A stretch of DNA of 64,000 nucleotides from Streptomyces sp. CB01635 (GCF_002803065.1 NZ_NNBL01000025.1:841-64840), one strand, 5' to 3'. Shown: positions 17,371 through 26,343, counted from the first letter of the stretch. Made by a program: numbers and translations. Notes: generated by a model from the letters alone, not told the origin.

Positions 17371-19467
17371 GTGCAGGACAACGCCACTGAAGTGACCGCG
17401 GCCGGGATCGCCCGGCTCGCGGGGGTCGGCCGCGCCGCCGTCAGCAACTGGCGCCGCCGCCACCCCGACTTCCCCAAGCCCGTCGGCGGCACCGAGACCA
17501 GCCCCTCCTTCGCCCTCGCCGACGTCGAGAACTGGCTGCGCGAGCAAGGAAAGCTCGCCGAGGTCCCGCTGCGTGAACGCGTCTGGCAGCAGCTCGCCGG
17601 ACACCCCGCGGGCCCCGGCGTCGCGCTCCTGCACACCGGCTGCGCCCTGCTCCTCGTGCACGACCGGCCCACCGACTGGCTCGAACTCGCCGCGGTCTCC
17701 GACGAACACCTCGCCCAGCGCCTCCCGGCCGCCCTCGACGACGTCCTGACCCCGCGCTTCGGCCCCCGCGACGAGCGCGCGGTGCGCCTGCCCGACACGG
17801 AGCTCCTGCCCTCGGTCCCGCTGCTGCGCGGCGCCGCCGAACTCGCCGCGGAACTGGGCGCCCGTCAGACGTACGAGTTCCTGCTCGGCCGTCATCTCGA
17901 CGCCAACCCGCGCCAGTACACGCTCACGCCCGCGGGTCCCGCCCAGCTCATGGCAGCCCTCGCCGGATCCGCCCGCACCGTCCTCGACCCGGCCTGCGGC
18001 ACCGGCGCCCTGCTGCGCGCCGTGCGCGACCTCTCACCCGAGCCTGACCAGCGCCTCTACGGCCAGGACAGCGCCCCCGACCTCGCCGCCCTCACCGCGC
18101 TGCGCCTCGCACTCGGCACCCCCGCCGCCACCGACGGCGCCACCGTGCGCACGGCGGCCGGCGACACCCTGCGCGCCGACGCGTTCCCCGACGTCCGCGC
18201 CGACGCCGTCCTCGCCCACCCGCCGTTCAACGAACGCAACTGGGGCCACGACGAACTCGCCTACGACGCGCGCTGGGAGTACGGCTTCCCGGCCCGCACC
18301 GAGTCCGAACTCGCCTGGATCCAGCACGCGTTGGCCCGCCTGCGCGACGGCGGCACCGCCGTCCTGCTGATGCCGCCCGCCGCCGCCTCCCGCCGCTCGG
18401 GCCGCCGTATCCGCGCCGACCTGCTGCGCCGCGGCGCCCTGCGCGCCGTGATCGCCCTGCCCGCGGGCTCCGTCCCGCCCAACAACATCCCGCTCCACCT
18501 GTGGGTACTGCGCCGGCCCGGCGCCGGCGCGCCGCCCGCGCCCGAACTCCTCCTCGTGGAGACGACCGGGGGCGGCCCGGCAGGCTCCGGCGACGGACGC
18601 GACAAGCTGCCGTGGGAGCAGGTCCAGCAGGCCGTGCTCGACGCCTGGCGCCCCTTCGACCGCGACGGCACCCTCGAGGAACTGCCCGGCATCGCCCGCT
18701 CCGTGCCCGTGATCGAGCTGCTCGACGACGAGGTCGACCTCGCGCCCGCGCGCCGGCTGCCGCCCCCGGCCGCGGGCGGCGGCGCCGAGGAGCTCGCCGC
18801 GGTCCGCACCCGCCTCGGCGACACCCTGCGCCTCACCGCCGACCGCGCCCCCGACACCCCGCCCGCCGCGCAGTCCCCGGCCCGGTGGCCCCGGACGACG
18901 GTCGGTGAACTCGCCCGTGCGGGCGCCCTGTTGCTCCGGACCACCACGGCGACCGCGGCGGCATCGGGTCCCGCCACCGGCGGCGTCGCGCGCGTGCCCG
19001 TCCTCACCGACCACGACGTCCTCGCCGGAACCGCGCCCTCCGGCTCACCCCAGGGCGGGGACGAGGAGCCCGCACTCGTCGAGGCGGGCGACGTCGTCGT
19101 GCCCCTGGCCGGCGGCGGCGCGGTCGTCCGCGTCGTCGACGAGGCCACCGCGGGCGCCGCACTCGGCCGCGGCCTGACCCTGCTGCGCCCCGACCCGGCA
19201 GCCCTCGACCCCTGGTTCCTCGCCGGGTTCCTGCGCGGCACCGCCAACAACCGGCAGGCCAGCAGCTATGCGTCCACCGCCACGCGCCTGGACGTGCGCC
19301 GCCTCCAACTGCCGCGCCTGCCGCTCGCCGACCAGCACCGCTACGGCGAACGCTTCCGCGCCCTCGCCGAGTTCGAGGACGCCCTGCGCCAGGCCGCGCG
19401 CCTCGGTGAACAGCTCGTGCAGGGCCTGCACGACGGACTGACGGACGGCACACTCGGCCCCGAGTGA
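17371..19467 (+). CDS. HTH-N6-DNA-methyltransferase fusion with S-subunit-like tail (orphan type I-like)
   Basis: The start is GTG 17371 with GAGGGGAG 8 bases upstream; length is 698 residues. An N-terminal MerR/DnaA-like helix-turn-helix (about 8-60, AAGIARLAGVGRAAVSNWRR) precedes an N6-adenine methyltransferase core with SAM motif I VLDPACGTGALL (about 205). Motif IV reads AHPPFNER (about 280), where (N/D)PP(F/Y) is usual. The last 120 residues (WFLAGFLRG through ALRQAARLGEQL) resemble half of a type I specificity subunit. No restriction subunit lies nearby. It may be an orphan methylase or a DNA-binding regulator; His at the first position of motif IV leaves activity uncertain. Confidence 0.75.
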   Translation: MQDNATEVTAAGIARLAGVGRAAVSNWRRRHPDFPKPVGGTETSPSFALADVENWLREQGKLAEVPLRERVWQQLAGHPAGPGVALLHTGCALLLVHDRPTDWLELAAVSDEHLAQRLPAALDDVLTPRFGPRDERAVRLPDTELLPSVPLLRGAAELAAELGARQTYEFLLGRHLDANPRQYTLTPAGPAQLMAALAGSARTVLDPACGTGALLRAVRDLSPEPDQRLYGQDSAPDLAALTALRLALGTPAATDGATVRTAAGDTLRADAFPDVRADAVLAHPPFNERNWGHDELAYDARWEYGFPARTESELAWIQHALARLRDGGTAVLLMPPAAASRRSGRRIRADLLRRGALRAVIALPAGSVPPNNIPLHLWVLRRPGAGAPPAPELLLVETTGGGPAGSGDGRDKLPWEQVQQAVLDAWRPFDRDGTLEELPGIARSVPVIELLDDEVDLAPARRLPPPAAGGGAEELAAVRTRLGDTLRLTADRAPDTPPAAQSPARWPRTTVGELARAGALLLRTTTATAAASGPATGGVARVPVLTDHDVLAGTAPSGSPQGGDEEPALVEAGDVVVPLAGGGAVVRVVDEATAGAALGRGLTLLRPDPAALDPWFLAGFLRGTANNRQASSYASTATRLDVRRLQLPRLPLADQHRYGERFRALAEFEDALRQAARLGEQLVQGLHDGLTDGTLGPE

Positions 19468-19499
19468 CGCTTTTGACATCCGTACGACAACGGTTCCGT

Positions 19500-19518
19500 A
19501 CAACCCGGCGCGGGTTGT
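19500..19518. promoter_or_regulatory. Palindrome upstream of membrane protein-kinase operon
   Basis: ACAACCCG-GCG-CGGGTTGT is a perfect inverted repeat 62 bp before the start at 19580. A TATAC box lies at 19530 and a TTGACA-like sequence at 19473, but their spacing is not canonical, so the promoter position is unclear. Confidence 0.35.
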
Positions 19519-19579
19519 CGGAGTCGGCCTATACGCTCGACATACCAAGGACCCGTCAGCAGGAGCAGCAGGAGAAACC

Positions 19580-20221
19580 ATGCACGGCCAGGGCTACATG
19601 CCACCGCCACAGCGCCCGTCGCATGGCGTGCAGATCGGATTGCGCGTCCTGTTCGTGGCGCTCGCCGTGCTGAGCATCGGCTTCCTCGCGTGGACGGCGC
19701 TGCTGCGTCTCGCGCTGACGACGCGCAGCAGGACGGACTGGATCGTCTTCGCGTCCGGCGCCGCGCTCCAGACCTGCACGGTCGCGCTGCTCGCCACGGA
19801 CCCGGGCGTCGACGAGTTCACGACGTGGCGGGGCGACGCGGGCATGACGATCCTCCTGATCACGCTCGCCGGAGTCGTCTCGTACTACCTGGTGGCCGAC
19901 ATCCGCCACGGCCGCAAGGAGCGCCTCGGGTTCTACGGCGGCGGCTACGCGAACGGATACCAGCCGCAGCAGCTGCCGCTCCAGCAGCAGCCGCACCAGC
20001 GGCCCGCGTACGGGTTCCCGCAGCAGCACTACGCGCCGCCCACGCCGCCGTCGACACAGCCCGTGCACGACCAGCTCACCCAGACCGCGGGCCCGGCCCC
20101 CACACCCGTGCCCACCCCCGCACCGCAGACCCAGACGCCGCCGCCCCACCGCATCGACCAGGTCCGCGCGGAGCTCGACGAACTCAGCGACTACCTGCGA
20201 AAGCAGGAAGGCGGACGGTGA
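19580..20221 (+). CDS. Membrane protein with disordered Gln/Pro tail, kinase partner
   Basis: The 213-residue protein has three hydrophobic helices (about 20-42, 52-75 and 90-108) and then a long Gln/Pro-rich, probably disordered cytoplasmic tail (about 120-185). It ends in a short charged helix (QVRAELDELSDYLRKQE). AGCAGGAGA precedes the ATG. The TGA overlaps the GTG start of the kinase gene (GTGA), so the two are made together. It may be an anchor, sensor or substrate for that kinase; this is inference from coupling only. Confidence 0.65.
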   Translation: MHGQGYMPPPQRPSHGVQIGLRVLFVALAVLSIGFLAWTALLRLALTTRSRTDWIVFASGAALQTCTVALLATDPGVDEFTTWRGDAGMTILLITLAGVVSYYLVADIRHGRKERLGFYGGGYANGYQPQQLPLQQQPHQRPAYGFPQQHYAPPTPPSTQPVHDQLTQTAGPAPTPVPTPAPQTQTPPPHRIDQVRAELDELSDYLRKQEGGR

Positions 20222-21756
20222 CGCACCCCCTGAACGCGTCCGGCGGACAACTCGTCGCCGGGCGCTACGAGCTGTCCACCCTCATAGGCCAGGGCGGCAT
20301 GGGCCAGGTCTGGACGGCGTACGACCAGCGGCTCGACCGGCGCGTCGCCGTGAAGCTGCTGCGCCCCGACCGTGTCGCCGGCCAGGAGGCCGACGAGCTG
20401 CGCCGCCGCTTCGTGCGCGAGTGCCGCGTCACGGCCCAGGTCGATCACCCCGGCCTGGTCACCGTCCACGACGCGGGCACCCAGGGCGAAGACCTCTACC
20501 TCGTCATGCAGTACGTCGACGGGGCCGACCTCTCCGACCACCTCGCCGAGCACGACCCCTACCCGTGGCAGTGGGCGGTCTCCGTCGCGGCCCAGCTGTG
20601 CGCCGTCCTGTGCGCGGTGCACGCCGTGCCGATCGTGCACCGCGACCTCAAGCCGCGGAACGTGATGGTCAAGCAGGACGGCACCGTCACCGTCCTCGAC
20701 CTCGGCGTCGCCTCCGTGCTCGACACCGACACCACCCGCCTCACCCACACCGGCTCCCCCATCGGCAGCCCCGCCTACATGGCGCCCGAACAGGCCATGG
20801 GCGGCGCGGTGGGCCCCTACACGGACCTGTACGCGCTCGGGGTGCTGCTGCACGAACTCCTCAGCGGAGACGTCCCGTTCGCGGGCTCCACCGCCCTCGG
20901 GGTCCTGCACCGCCACCTCTACGAGCCGCCCCTGCCCGTGCGCCGGCTGCGTCCCGAGGTCCCCGAACCCCTGGAGGCCCTCGTCCTGCGCCTGCTCGCC
21001 AAGGACCCGCAGCACCGGCCGGCCTCCGCCCAGGAGACGTACGAGGCCCTGCTCCCGCTGCTGCCCGCGCGCGGCGTGCCGAACGGCGGCCCGCTCGACC
21101 CGACCCGCCCCTTCCTGCGCCCGCACGCCCCCTGGCCCGACCGCGCCCGCACCCCCGCCCCGCAGCCCGCCGCGCCCACCCCCCACACCGACAAGCCGGA
21201 CGTCGCGGGCGCCGTCGACGAGGTCAAGCGCCTCCTCGGCGAGGGCCGCATCACCCAGGCCGTCGACATCCTCGGCGCGATCCTGCCCGCCGCCGCGGCC
21301 CAGCACGGCGAGCACTCACCGGTCGTCCGCACGCTGCGCAAGCAGTACGCCGCCACGCTCATGGACGACGGCCAGTACCGCCGCGCCCTGCCCGAGCTGC
21401 GCCGCCTCGCCGACGAGCGCGCCACCGAGGCGGGCCAGGCCGACCCGCAGTCCCTCCAGTTCCGCTACGAGGCCGCGCAGTGCCTGGAACAGCTCGGCGA
21501 ACCGGCCGCCGCACTCGCCGAATACCGGGCGCTGCTCCCGTACTACGAGAACCAGTACGCGACGACGGACGTCACGCTGCCCCTCGAAGTCCGGCGCCGC
21601 ATCGGCCACTTGCTCCTCGCGCTCGGCGACCGGGCCGCCGCCCACGACACCCTCGTACGCCTCCTGCACGACGCGGAGCGCCTGCACGGGCCGGGACACC
21701 CGTTCCCGGCCGAAATCCGCCGCACCTTGCAGTGGCTGGGGCAGGTCCGGGGCTGA
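20218..21756 (+). CDS. Serine/threonine protein kinase with TPR-like C-terminal region
   Basis: The 512-residue protein starts at GTG 20218. The kinase domain (about 15-285) has the glycine loop GQGGMGQVW, VAVKLL lysine, catalytic HRDLKPRN and metal-binding DLG in place of the common DFG, followed by APE. The linker (about 290-330) is Pro-rich. The rest is helical with TPR-like repeats (RLLGEGRITQAVDILG, GQYRRALPELRRL, LGDRAAAHDTL). No transmembrane helix is present, unlike PknB. The coupled upstream membrane protein may supply membrane location. The substrate is unknown. Confidence 0.88.
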   Translation: MTHPLNASGGQLVAGRYELSTLIGQGGMGQVWTAYDQRLDRRVAVKLLRPDRVAGQEADELRRRFVRECRVTAQVDHPGLVTVHDAGTQGEDLYLVMQYVDGADLSDHLAEHDPYPWQWAVSVAAQLCAVLCAVHAVPIVHRDLKPRNVMVKQDGTVTVLDLGVASVLDTDTTRLTHTGSPIGSPAYMAPEQAMGGAVGPYTDLYALGVLLHELLSGDVPFAGSTALGVLHRHLYEPPLPVRRLRPEVPEPLEALVLRLLAKDPQHRPASAQETYEALLPLLPARGVPNGGPLDPTRPFLRPHAPWPDRARTPAPQPAAPTPHTDKPDVAGAVDEVKRLLGEGRITQAVDILGAILPAAAAQHGEHSPVVRTLRKQYAATLMDDGQYRRALPELRRLADERATEAGQADPQSLQFRYEAAQCLEQLGEPAAALAEYRALLPYYENQYATTDVTLPLEVRRRIGHLLLALGDRAAAHDTLVRLLHDAERLHGPGHPFPAEIRRTLQWLGQVRG

Positions 21757-21861
21757 GCCGGGGCGGGCCGGGCGCGGGGAGTACCTCAACTCCTGGCGAA
21801 TCGTTGGGTCGAATAGGTGGCCGAGAGCACGGCCACTGCCTAACATCGATCACCGCCGGAC

Positions 21862-21881
21862 TTTGTGCACCGACGCACAAA
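21862..21881. promoter_or_regulatory. Inverted repeat TTTGTGC-N6-GCACAAA
   Basis: The perfect 7-bp arms end about 20 bases before the TTG start of the SurA-like lipoprotein, a position suited to an operator or to a small hairpin in the leader. The repressor is unknown. Confidence 0.4.
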
Positions 21882-21902
21882 CTCGTCGCAGGGAGGCCCA
21901 CC

Positions 21903-22589
21903 TTGCACCGCCGCAAGAGCAGCAACAGCCGCCGCACCGCGTTCGTCCTCTCCACCGCCGCCGTAGCCGCGGTCCCCCTCCTCACCGCCTGCGGCAGCGA
22001 CGCGCACCCCGGCGCCGCGGCCGTCGTGGGCAGCGACCGCATCACCGTCTCCCAGCTGGAGAACCGGGTGAACGAGGTGCGCGACGCCCAGCAGGCCGCC
22101 ACCAAGGACGACCAGCAGTACGAGCAGGCCATCGCCAAGTCCGGCGGCCTCACCCGGAACACGCTGCACTCCATGGTCTTCGACCGCGTCCTGCACCGCG
22201 CGGCCGCCGACGCGGGCGTCACGGTGACCCGCAGGCAGATCCAGGAGCGGAAAGCCGCGATGGCGCAGCAGGCCGGCGGCGCCCGGCAGCTCGAGCTCGC
22301 CCTGCTCGAGCAGTACAGCATCGCGCCCGAGCGCATCGCGGACAGCGCCCGCACCGACCTCGAGGTGATGGGCCTTGCCCAGAAGGTCGGCGCGAACATG
22401 CAGTCCCAGTCCGAGACCGACCAGGCCCCCTTCTGGAAGGCGCTCGACCAGGCATCCAAGGAGCTGAACGTCGACCTGAACCCGCGCTACGGCACCTGGG
22501 ACATCGCCAAGAGCCATGGCCGCGCCGACGCGAAGACACCCTGGGTGCGCGAGGTCACGTCCCCGAAGACCGAGCAGCAGACGGCGTAG
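21903..22589 (+). CDS. SurA N-terminal-domain lipoprotein (chaperone/PPIase-like)
   Basis: The start is TTG 21903, with GGGAGG 6 bases upstream; no better start is in frame. A twin-Arg-containing signal (KSSNSRRTAFVLS) ends in lipobox LLTAC at about residue 30. The remainder resembles the SurA_N helical domain: VVGSDRITVSQLENRVNEVR, then TVTRRQIQERKAAM, with no parvulin catalytic domain. It probably acts as an extracytoplasmic folding helper. mazG begins 47 bp downstream on the same strand. At 228 residues it has the length usual for this actinobacterial group. Confidence 0.75.
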   Translation: MHRRKSSNSRRTAFVLSTAAVAAVPLLTACGSDAHPGAAAVVGSDRITVSQLENRVNEVRDAQQAATKDDQQYEQAIAKSGGLTRNTLHSMVFDRVLHRAAADAGVTVTRRQIQERKAAMAQQAGGARQLELALLEQYSIAPERIADSARTDLEVMGLAQKVGANMQSQSETDQAPFWKALDQASKELNVDLNPRYGTWDIAKSHGRADAKTPWVREVTSPKTEQQTA

Positions 22590-22636
22590 GGCCTCTCGCC
22601 CGGTGCGCGGCAGGCGGCCTGGGTTACGTTCGAGGC

Positions 22637-23629
22637 GTGAACGCCGAGAACGCACCCACCGCCGCCCCGACCGGCCGCATCGTCCTGCTCACCACCAGCC
22701 ACCGCGTCGCGCCCGGCCTGCTGTCGTGGTCGGCCTGGCAGCTCCTGCACGCCGCCGACGAGGTGCTGTGCGCCGACGCCGCGCACCCGCAGCTGCCGTA
22801 TCTGCGGGAGGCCGGCATCGAGGTGCGGGAGGCCGCGCCGACCGCCAGTGAGCTCGTCGACGCCTGTGCCGGGGGCCGCACCGTCGTGGTCGTCGCTACC
22901 GCCGAGGGCGACCGGCGCCTGACCGACGGCCTCGCCGCGCTCGCCGGGTCGGGCCGCGTCGCGATGCCCGACCTGGAACTGCTCCCGGCCTCCTACGACC
23001 TGCCGGGCGCCCGCCTCCTCGACCTGGTCCAGGTCATGGACCGCATCCGCCGCGAGTGCCCGTGGTCCTCGCAGCAGACCCACAAGGGCCTCGCGAAGTA
23101 CGCGATCGAGGAGGCGTACGAACTCGTCGAGGCGATCGAGGACGGCGACCGGGACGAACTGCGCGAGGAGCTCGGGGACGTACTCCTGCAGGTCGTCTTC
23201 CACGCCCGGATCGCCGAGGAGGCCTCCGGCGAGGAAGGGGACGAGGCGTTCTCCGTGGACGACGTCGCCGGCGGCATCGTCGAGAAGCTCATCCACCGCC
23301 ACCCGCACGTCTTCGGCGACGACACGGCGCTCACGCCCGAGGACGTGAAGGAGCACTGGCTGCGCACGAAGGCCGTGGAGAAGCAGCGCGAGTCCGTCAC
23401 GGACGGGGTGCCGGTCGGCCAGCCCGGCCTCGCACTCGCGGCGAAGCTGGGGTCCCGCGTCCGCACGGCCGGCCTCGACGTGCCGGCGCCGGGCGGCGAC
23501 GGCGTCGGCTACGAACTGCTCGCCCTCGCCCTGCGAGCCGAGTCCGACGGAGTCGACCCGGAAGCAGCGCTGCGGGCGGCGGCCCGGGCGTACCGGGACG
23601 CGATCCGCGCGGCGGAGGGGCTGGCCTAG
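22637..23629 (+). CDS. mazG: Nucleoside triphosphate pyrophosphohydrolase MazG
   Basis: The 330-residue protein starts at GTG 22637. The N-terminal 125 residues form an actinobacterial extension (IVLLTTSHRVAPGLLSW). The MazG domain follows, with metal-binding EExYE (AIEEAYELVEAIEDGD) and EELGDVLLQVVFHA, and a second helical segment around EDVKEHWLRTKAVEK. MazG hydrolyses NTPs to NMP and PPi and cleans aberrant nucleotides. The TAG stop lies inside the terminal repeat of a MITE-like element, so insertion appears to have set the present C-terminus. Confidence 0.9.
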   Translation: MNAENAPTAAPTGRIVLLTTSHRVAPGLLSWSAWQLLHAADEVLCADAAHPQLPYLREAGIEVREAAPTASELVDACAGGRTVVVVATAEGDRRLTDGLAALAGSGRVAMPDLELLPASYDLPGARLLDLVQVMDRIRRECPWSSQQTHKGLAKYAIEEAYELVEAIEDGDRDELREELGDVLLQVVFHARIAEEASGEEGDEAFSVDDVAGGIVEKLIHRHPHVFGDDTALTPEDVKEHWLRTKAVEKQRESVTDGVPVGQPGLALAAKLGSRVRTAGLDVPAPGGDGVGYELLALALRAESDGVDPEAALRAAARAYRDAIRAAEGLA

Positions 23630-23799
23630 GGCCTGTCTTCACATTCGCGCCTGCCCCGGTGTCTGGACGCGTATCTGCGGCGTTGTCGTCGGTTGCCGAT
23701 GCTCCGCGTAGACGCCCTCCTCCGCTTTGCAGTCGCACGCACCAGACGCCGCGGGGCCCGCCCTCGGGCGGACGACGGGAGTGTGAAGGCAGGCCCCAG
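23626..23799. mobile_element. MITE-like element with imperfect terminal inverted repeats
   Basis: The left end (CTAGGGCCTGTCTTCACATT, 23626 on) matches the complement of the right end (23779-23799) at 18 of 21 positions. A second, inner pair (GGTGTCTGG near 23658 and CCAGACGCC near 23750) lets the whole 174 bp fold back. No ORF is encoded. Similar short elements with GGGCCTGTCTTCACA ends recur in Streptomyces genomes to my recollection. A clear target duplication is not visible. It lies between mazG and the P450 gene. Confidence 0.7.
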
Positions 23800-23857
23800 A
23801 GCCGGTCGGCGGTGGGGTCCGGCCAACGGGCCGCCCCGCGCCGGATACCGTCGACGC

Positions 23858-25129
23858 GTGACCGAAAAGCCCGCGCAGCGCACCGCTCCCGAACTCTTCA
23901 CCTGGGAGTTCGCCACCGATCCGTACCCGGCCTACGCCTGGCTGCGCGAGCACTCGCCCGTTCACCGCACCACGCTCCCCAGTGGCGTCGAGGCCTGGCT
24001 GGTCACGCGGTACGCGGACGCGAAGCAGGCGCTGGCCGACCAGCGCCTGTCCAAGAACCCGGCGCACCACGACGAGCCCGCCCACGCCAAGGGCAAGACC
24101 GGCATTCCGGGCGAGCGCAAGGCCGAGCTGATGACGCATCTGCTCAATATCGACCCGCCGGACCACACCCGCCTGCGCCGCCTCGTCTCGAAGGCCTTCA
24201 CCCCGCGCCGGGTGGCCGAATTCGCGCCCCGGGTACAGGAGTTGACCGACCGGCTCATCGACGAGTTCGCCGCCAAGGGCGAGGCGGACCTCATCCACGA
24301 CTTCGCCTTCCCGCTCCCCATCTACGCGATCTGCGACCTGCTCGGCGTCCCGCGCGAGGACCAGGACGACCTACGGGACTGGGCGGGCATGATGATCCGC
24401 CACGGGGGCGGCCCGCGCGGCGGGGTCGCCCGCTCCGTGAAGAAGATCCGGAACTATCTCGTCGAGCTCATCCACCGCAAGCGCGACGAGCCCGGCGACG
24501 ACCTGATCTCCGGCCTTATCCGCGCCTCCGACCACGGCGAGCATCTGACGGAGAACGAGGCCGCCGCGATGGCCTTCATCCTCCTCTTTGCCGGTTTTGA
24601 AACCACCATCAACCTCATCGGCAACGGCACATACGCCCTGCTCACCCACCCCGAGCAGCGCGAGCGCCTGCAACTCTCCCTGGAAAGGGGCGAATCGGGC
24701 CTCCTCGAGACCGGCGTCGAGGAACTCCTGCGCTACGACGGCCCGGTGGAGCTCGCCACCTGGCGCTTCGCGACCGAGCCGCTGACCGTCGGAGGACAGG
24801 ACATCTCCGCCGGCGACCCCGTCCTCGTCGTGCTCGCCGCCGCGGACCGCGACCCGGCGCGCTTCGAGGAGCCCGACACCCTCGACCTGTCCCGGCGTGA
24901 CAATCAGCACCTCGGATACGGGCACGGCATCCACTACTGCCTCGGCGCGCCCCTCGCGCGCCTGGAGGGACAGACCGCCCTCGCGACGCTTCTGACGCGC
25001 CTTCCGGACCTGCGACTCGCGGGAGAACCTGCCGATTTGCGCTGGCGCGGCGGGCTCATCATGCGGGGATTGCGCACACTTCCGGTCGAGTTCACGCCGC
25101 ATCAGGAGGGCCCGGACAAAGCCCTGTAA
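23858..25129 (+). CDS. Cytochrome P450 (CYP107-like)
   Basis: The 423-residue soluble P450 starts at GTG 23858. It has the I-helix oxygen-activation motif FAGFETT, the K-helix ExxR in EELLR, and the haem-ligand loop LGYGHGIHYCLGAPLARLEG with the axial Cys. Such enzymes hydroxylate small molecules using ferredoxin partners, none of which lies nearby. A P450 (CYP107U1, SCO3099 as I recall) sits beside the rpf genes in S. coelicolor and has been linked to sporulation; orthology here is inference from position. The first bases of the gene follow 60 bp after the MITE-like element. Confidence 0.9.
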   Translation: MTEKPAQRTAPELFTWEFATDPYPAYAWLREHSPVHRTTLPSGVEAWLVTRYADAKQALADQRLSKNPAHHDEPAHAKGKTGIPGERKAELMTHLLNIDPPDHTRLRRLVSKAFTPRRVAEFAPRVQELTDRLIDEFAAKGEADLIHDFAFPLPIYAICDLLGVPREDQDDLRDWAGMMIRHGGGPRGGVARSVKKIRNYLVELIHRKRDEPGDDLISGLIRASDHGEHLTENEAAAMAFILLFAGFETTINLIGNGTYALLTHPEQRERLQLSLERGESGLLETGVEELLRYDGPVELATWRFATEPLTVGGQDISAGDPVLVVLAAADRDPARFEEPDTLDLSRRDNQHLGYGHGIHYCLGAPLARLEGQTALATLLTRLPDLRLAGEPADLRWRGGLIMRGLRTLPVEFTPHQEGPDKAL

Positions 25130-25268
25130 CTGACGGACCGTCAAGACTGTGACTTTCACGTGATCTCCGCTGCATCGACTTGTGACAAGCGTTCGACTCC
25201 CGCTACGTTCACCAGTCATCGCGGCACCACCCGCCGCAGCATTCCCCGAGCCACCGAAAGGCGCCTCC

Positions 25269-26246
25269 ATGCTCACCGGGAACGGTCGTCACCGTCGCCC
25301 CCGCCAGGCTCCCGCGCTCATCGTCGCCGCGGGAGTGGCCGGCTCCGCCATCGCGATCCCTCTGCTCGGCGCGACCAGCGCGAGCGCCGCGTCGACGGCC
25401 ACATGGGACAAGCTCGCCGAGTGCGAGAGCGGCGGCTCCTGGAGCGCCGATCCGGGCAACGGCTATTACGGCGGGCTCCAGTTCTCCCAGGAGACCTGGG
25501 AGAACTACGGCGGCCTCGACTTCGCGCCGCGCGCCGACCAGGCCAGCCGCTCGCAGCAGATCGCCGTCGCCGAGAAGGTCCTCGCCGACCAGGGCCCGCG
25601 GGCGTGGCCGGTCTGCTCGGTCACCTCGGGGCTCACGGCGGACGCCGCCGCCGCCGACGTCGACCCCGGGGCGGCCCTGCCGACCCCGTCGGCCGGTGAC
25701 TCCGGGAGCGACGACGCGGCGGACGGCGCCGCGAAGGGGGACGCGAGCGACGAGCCGTCGGACTCCGCTTCCTCGGGCGCGAAGGACACCTCCCGAGAGA
25801 AGAATCACGACAAGTCGGGTGATACCGCGGGTAACACCTCGGATGACTCCAAGAGTGACAAGTCCGGCCGGGATGGCTCGACTTCGACCCCCGCGACGCC
25901 CTCGCCGGAGGCCTCCGCCGGCTCGGACGCGGCCACTCCGCCCGCCTCCGGCCGACATCGCGGCGACGCCGCCGCGGACGACACCGCAGACTCCTTGCGC
26001 GCCGACGACGGCTCGGGCCGCCATGCCTCACGCGGCGACGAAAGCGGGCGCAAGCAGGCGAATCAGGACGAAGGCGCCTACACCGTGCGCGCCGGCGACA
26101 ACCTCTGGGACATCGCCGACACCCATGACGTGGACGGCGGATGGGCCGCTCTGTATGCCGAGAACAAGAAGACGGTGGGTGCCGACCCGGACCTCATCCT
26201 TCCTGGTCAGAGTCTGGATCTTGGGCTCGAATCGGGCGAAAAGTAG
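25269..26246 (+). CDS. Resuscitation-promoting factor with LysM domain (RpfC-like)
   Basis: The 325-residue protein starts at ATG 25269 after GAAAGG. A Sec signal peptide (cleavage after SASAA, about 40) leads to the Rpf transglycosylase fold: WDKLAECESGGSWSAD with the catalytic Glu, GYYGGLQFSQETW, and a later Cys pair. A long disordered Asp/Ser/Gly/Lys-rich linker (about 125-275) is followed by a C-terminal LysM (YTVRAGDNLWDIAD ... LPGQSLDL). It should cleave peptidoglycan glycan strands during spore germination. Position beside rpfA matches the rpfC-rpfA pair I recall for S. coelicolor. No ydaO riboswitch is visible upstream. Confidence 0.88.
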   Translation: MLTGNGRHRRPRQAPALIVAAGVAGSAIAIPLLGATSASAASTATWDKLAECESGGSWSADPGNGYYGGLQFSQETWENYGGLDFAPRADQASRSQQIAVAEKVLADQGPRAWPVCSVTSGLTADAAAADVDPGAALPTPSAGDSGSDDAADGAAKGDASDEPSDSASSGAKDTSREKNHDKSGDTAGNTSDDSKSDKSGRDGSTSTPATPSPEASAGSDAATPPASGRHRGDAAADDTADSLRADDGSGRHASRGDESGRKQANQDEGAYTVRAGDNLWDIADTHDVDGGWAALYAENKKTVGADPDLILPGQSLDLGLESGEK

Positions 26247-26313
26247 CGGCAGTTCGGGCTGAATGTCCGCTTTGGCGAGAGTGAGAGATGGGTCTCAAAG
26301 GCCCTGATCGTCT

Positions 26314-26343
26314 TTGAAATTCCGGCGATCCACTGCTTACGGT
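26314..26343 (+). promoter_or_regulatory. Predicted promoter for riboswitch-rpfA transcript
   Basis: A TTGAAA -35 box (26314-26319) and a TACGGT -10 box (26338-26343) are separated by 18 bp, about 70 bases ahead of the riboswitch aptamer. Confidence 0.45.

Noticed and set aside
23962..24321. Antisense ORF opposite the P450 gene
   Set aside because: The P450 frame has all haem-domain motifs and the opposite frame has no ribosome site or recognisable motif.
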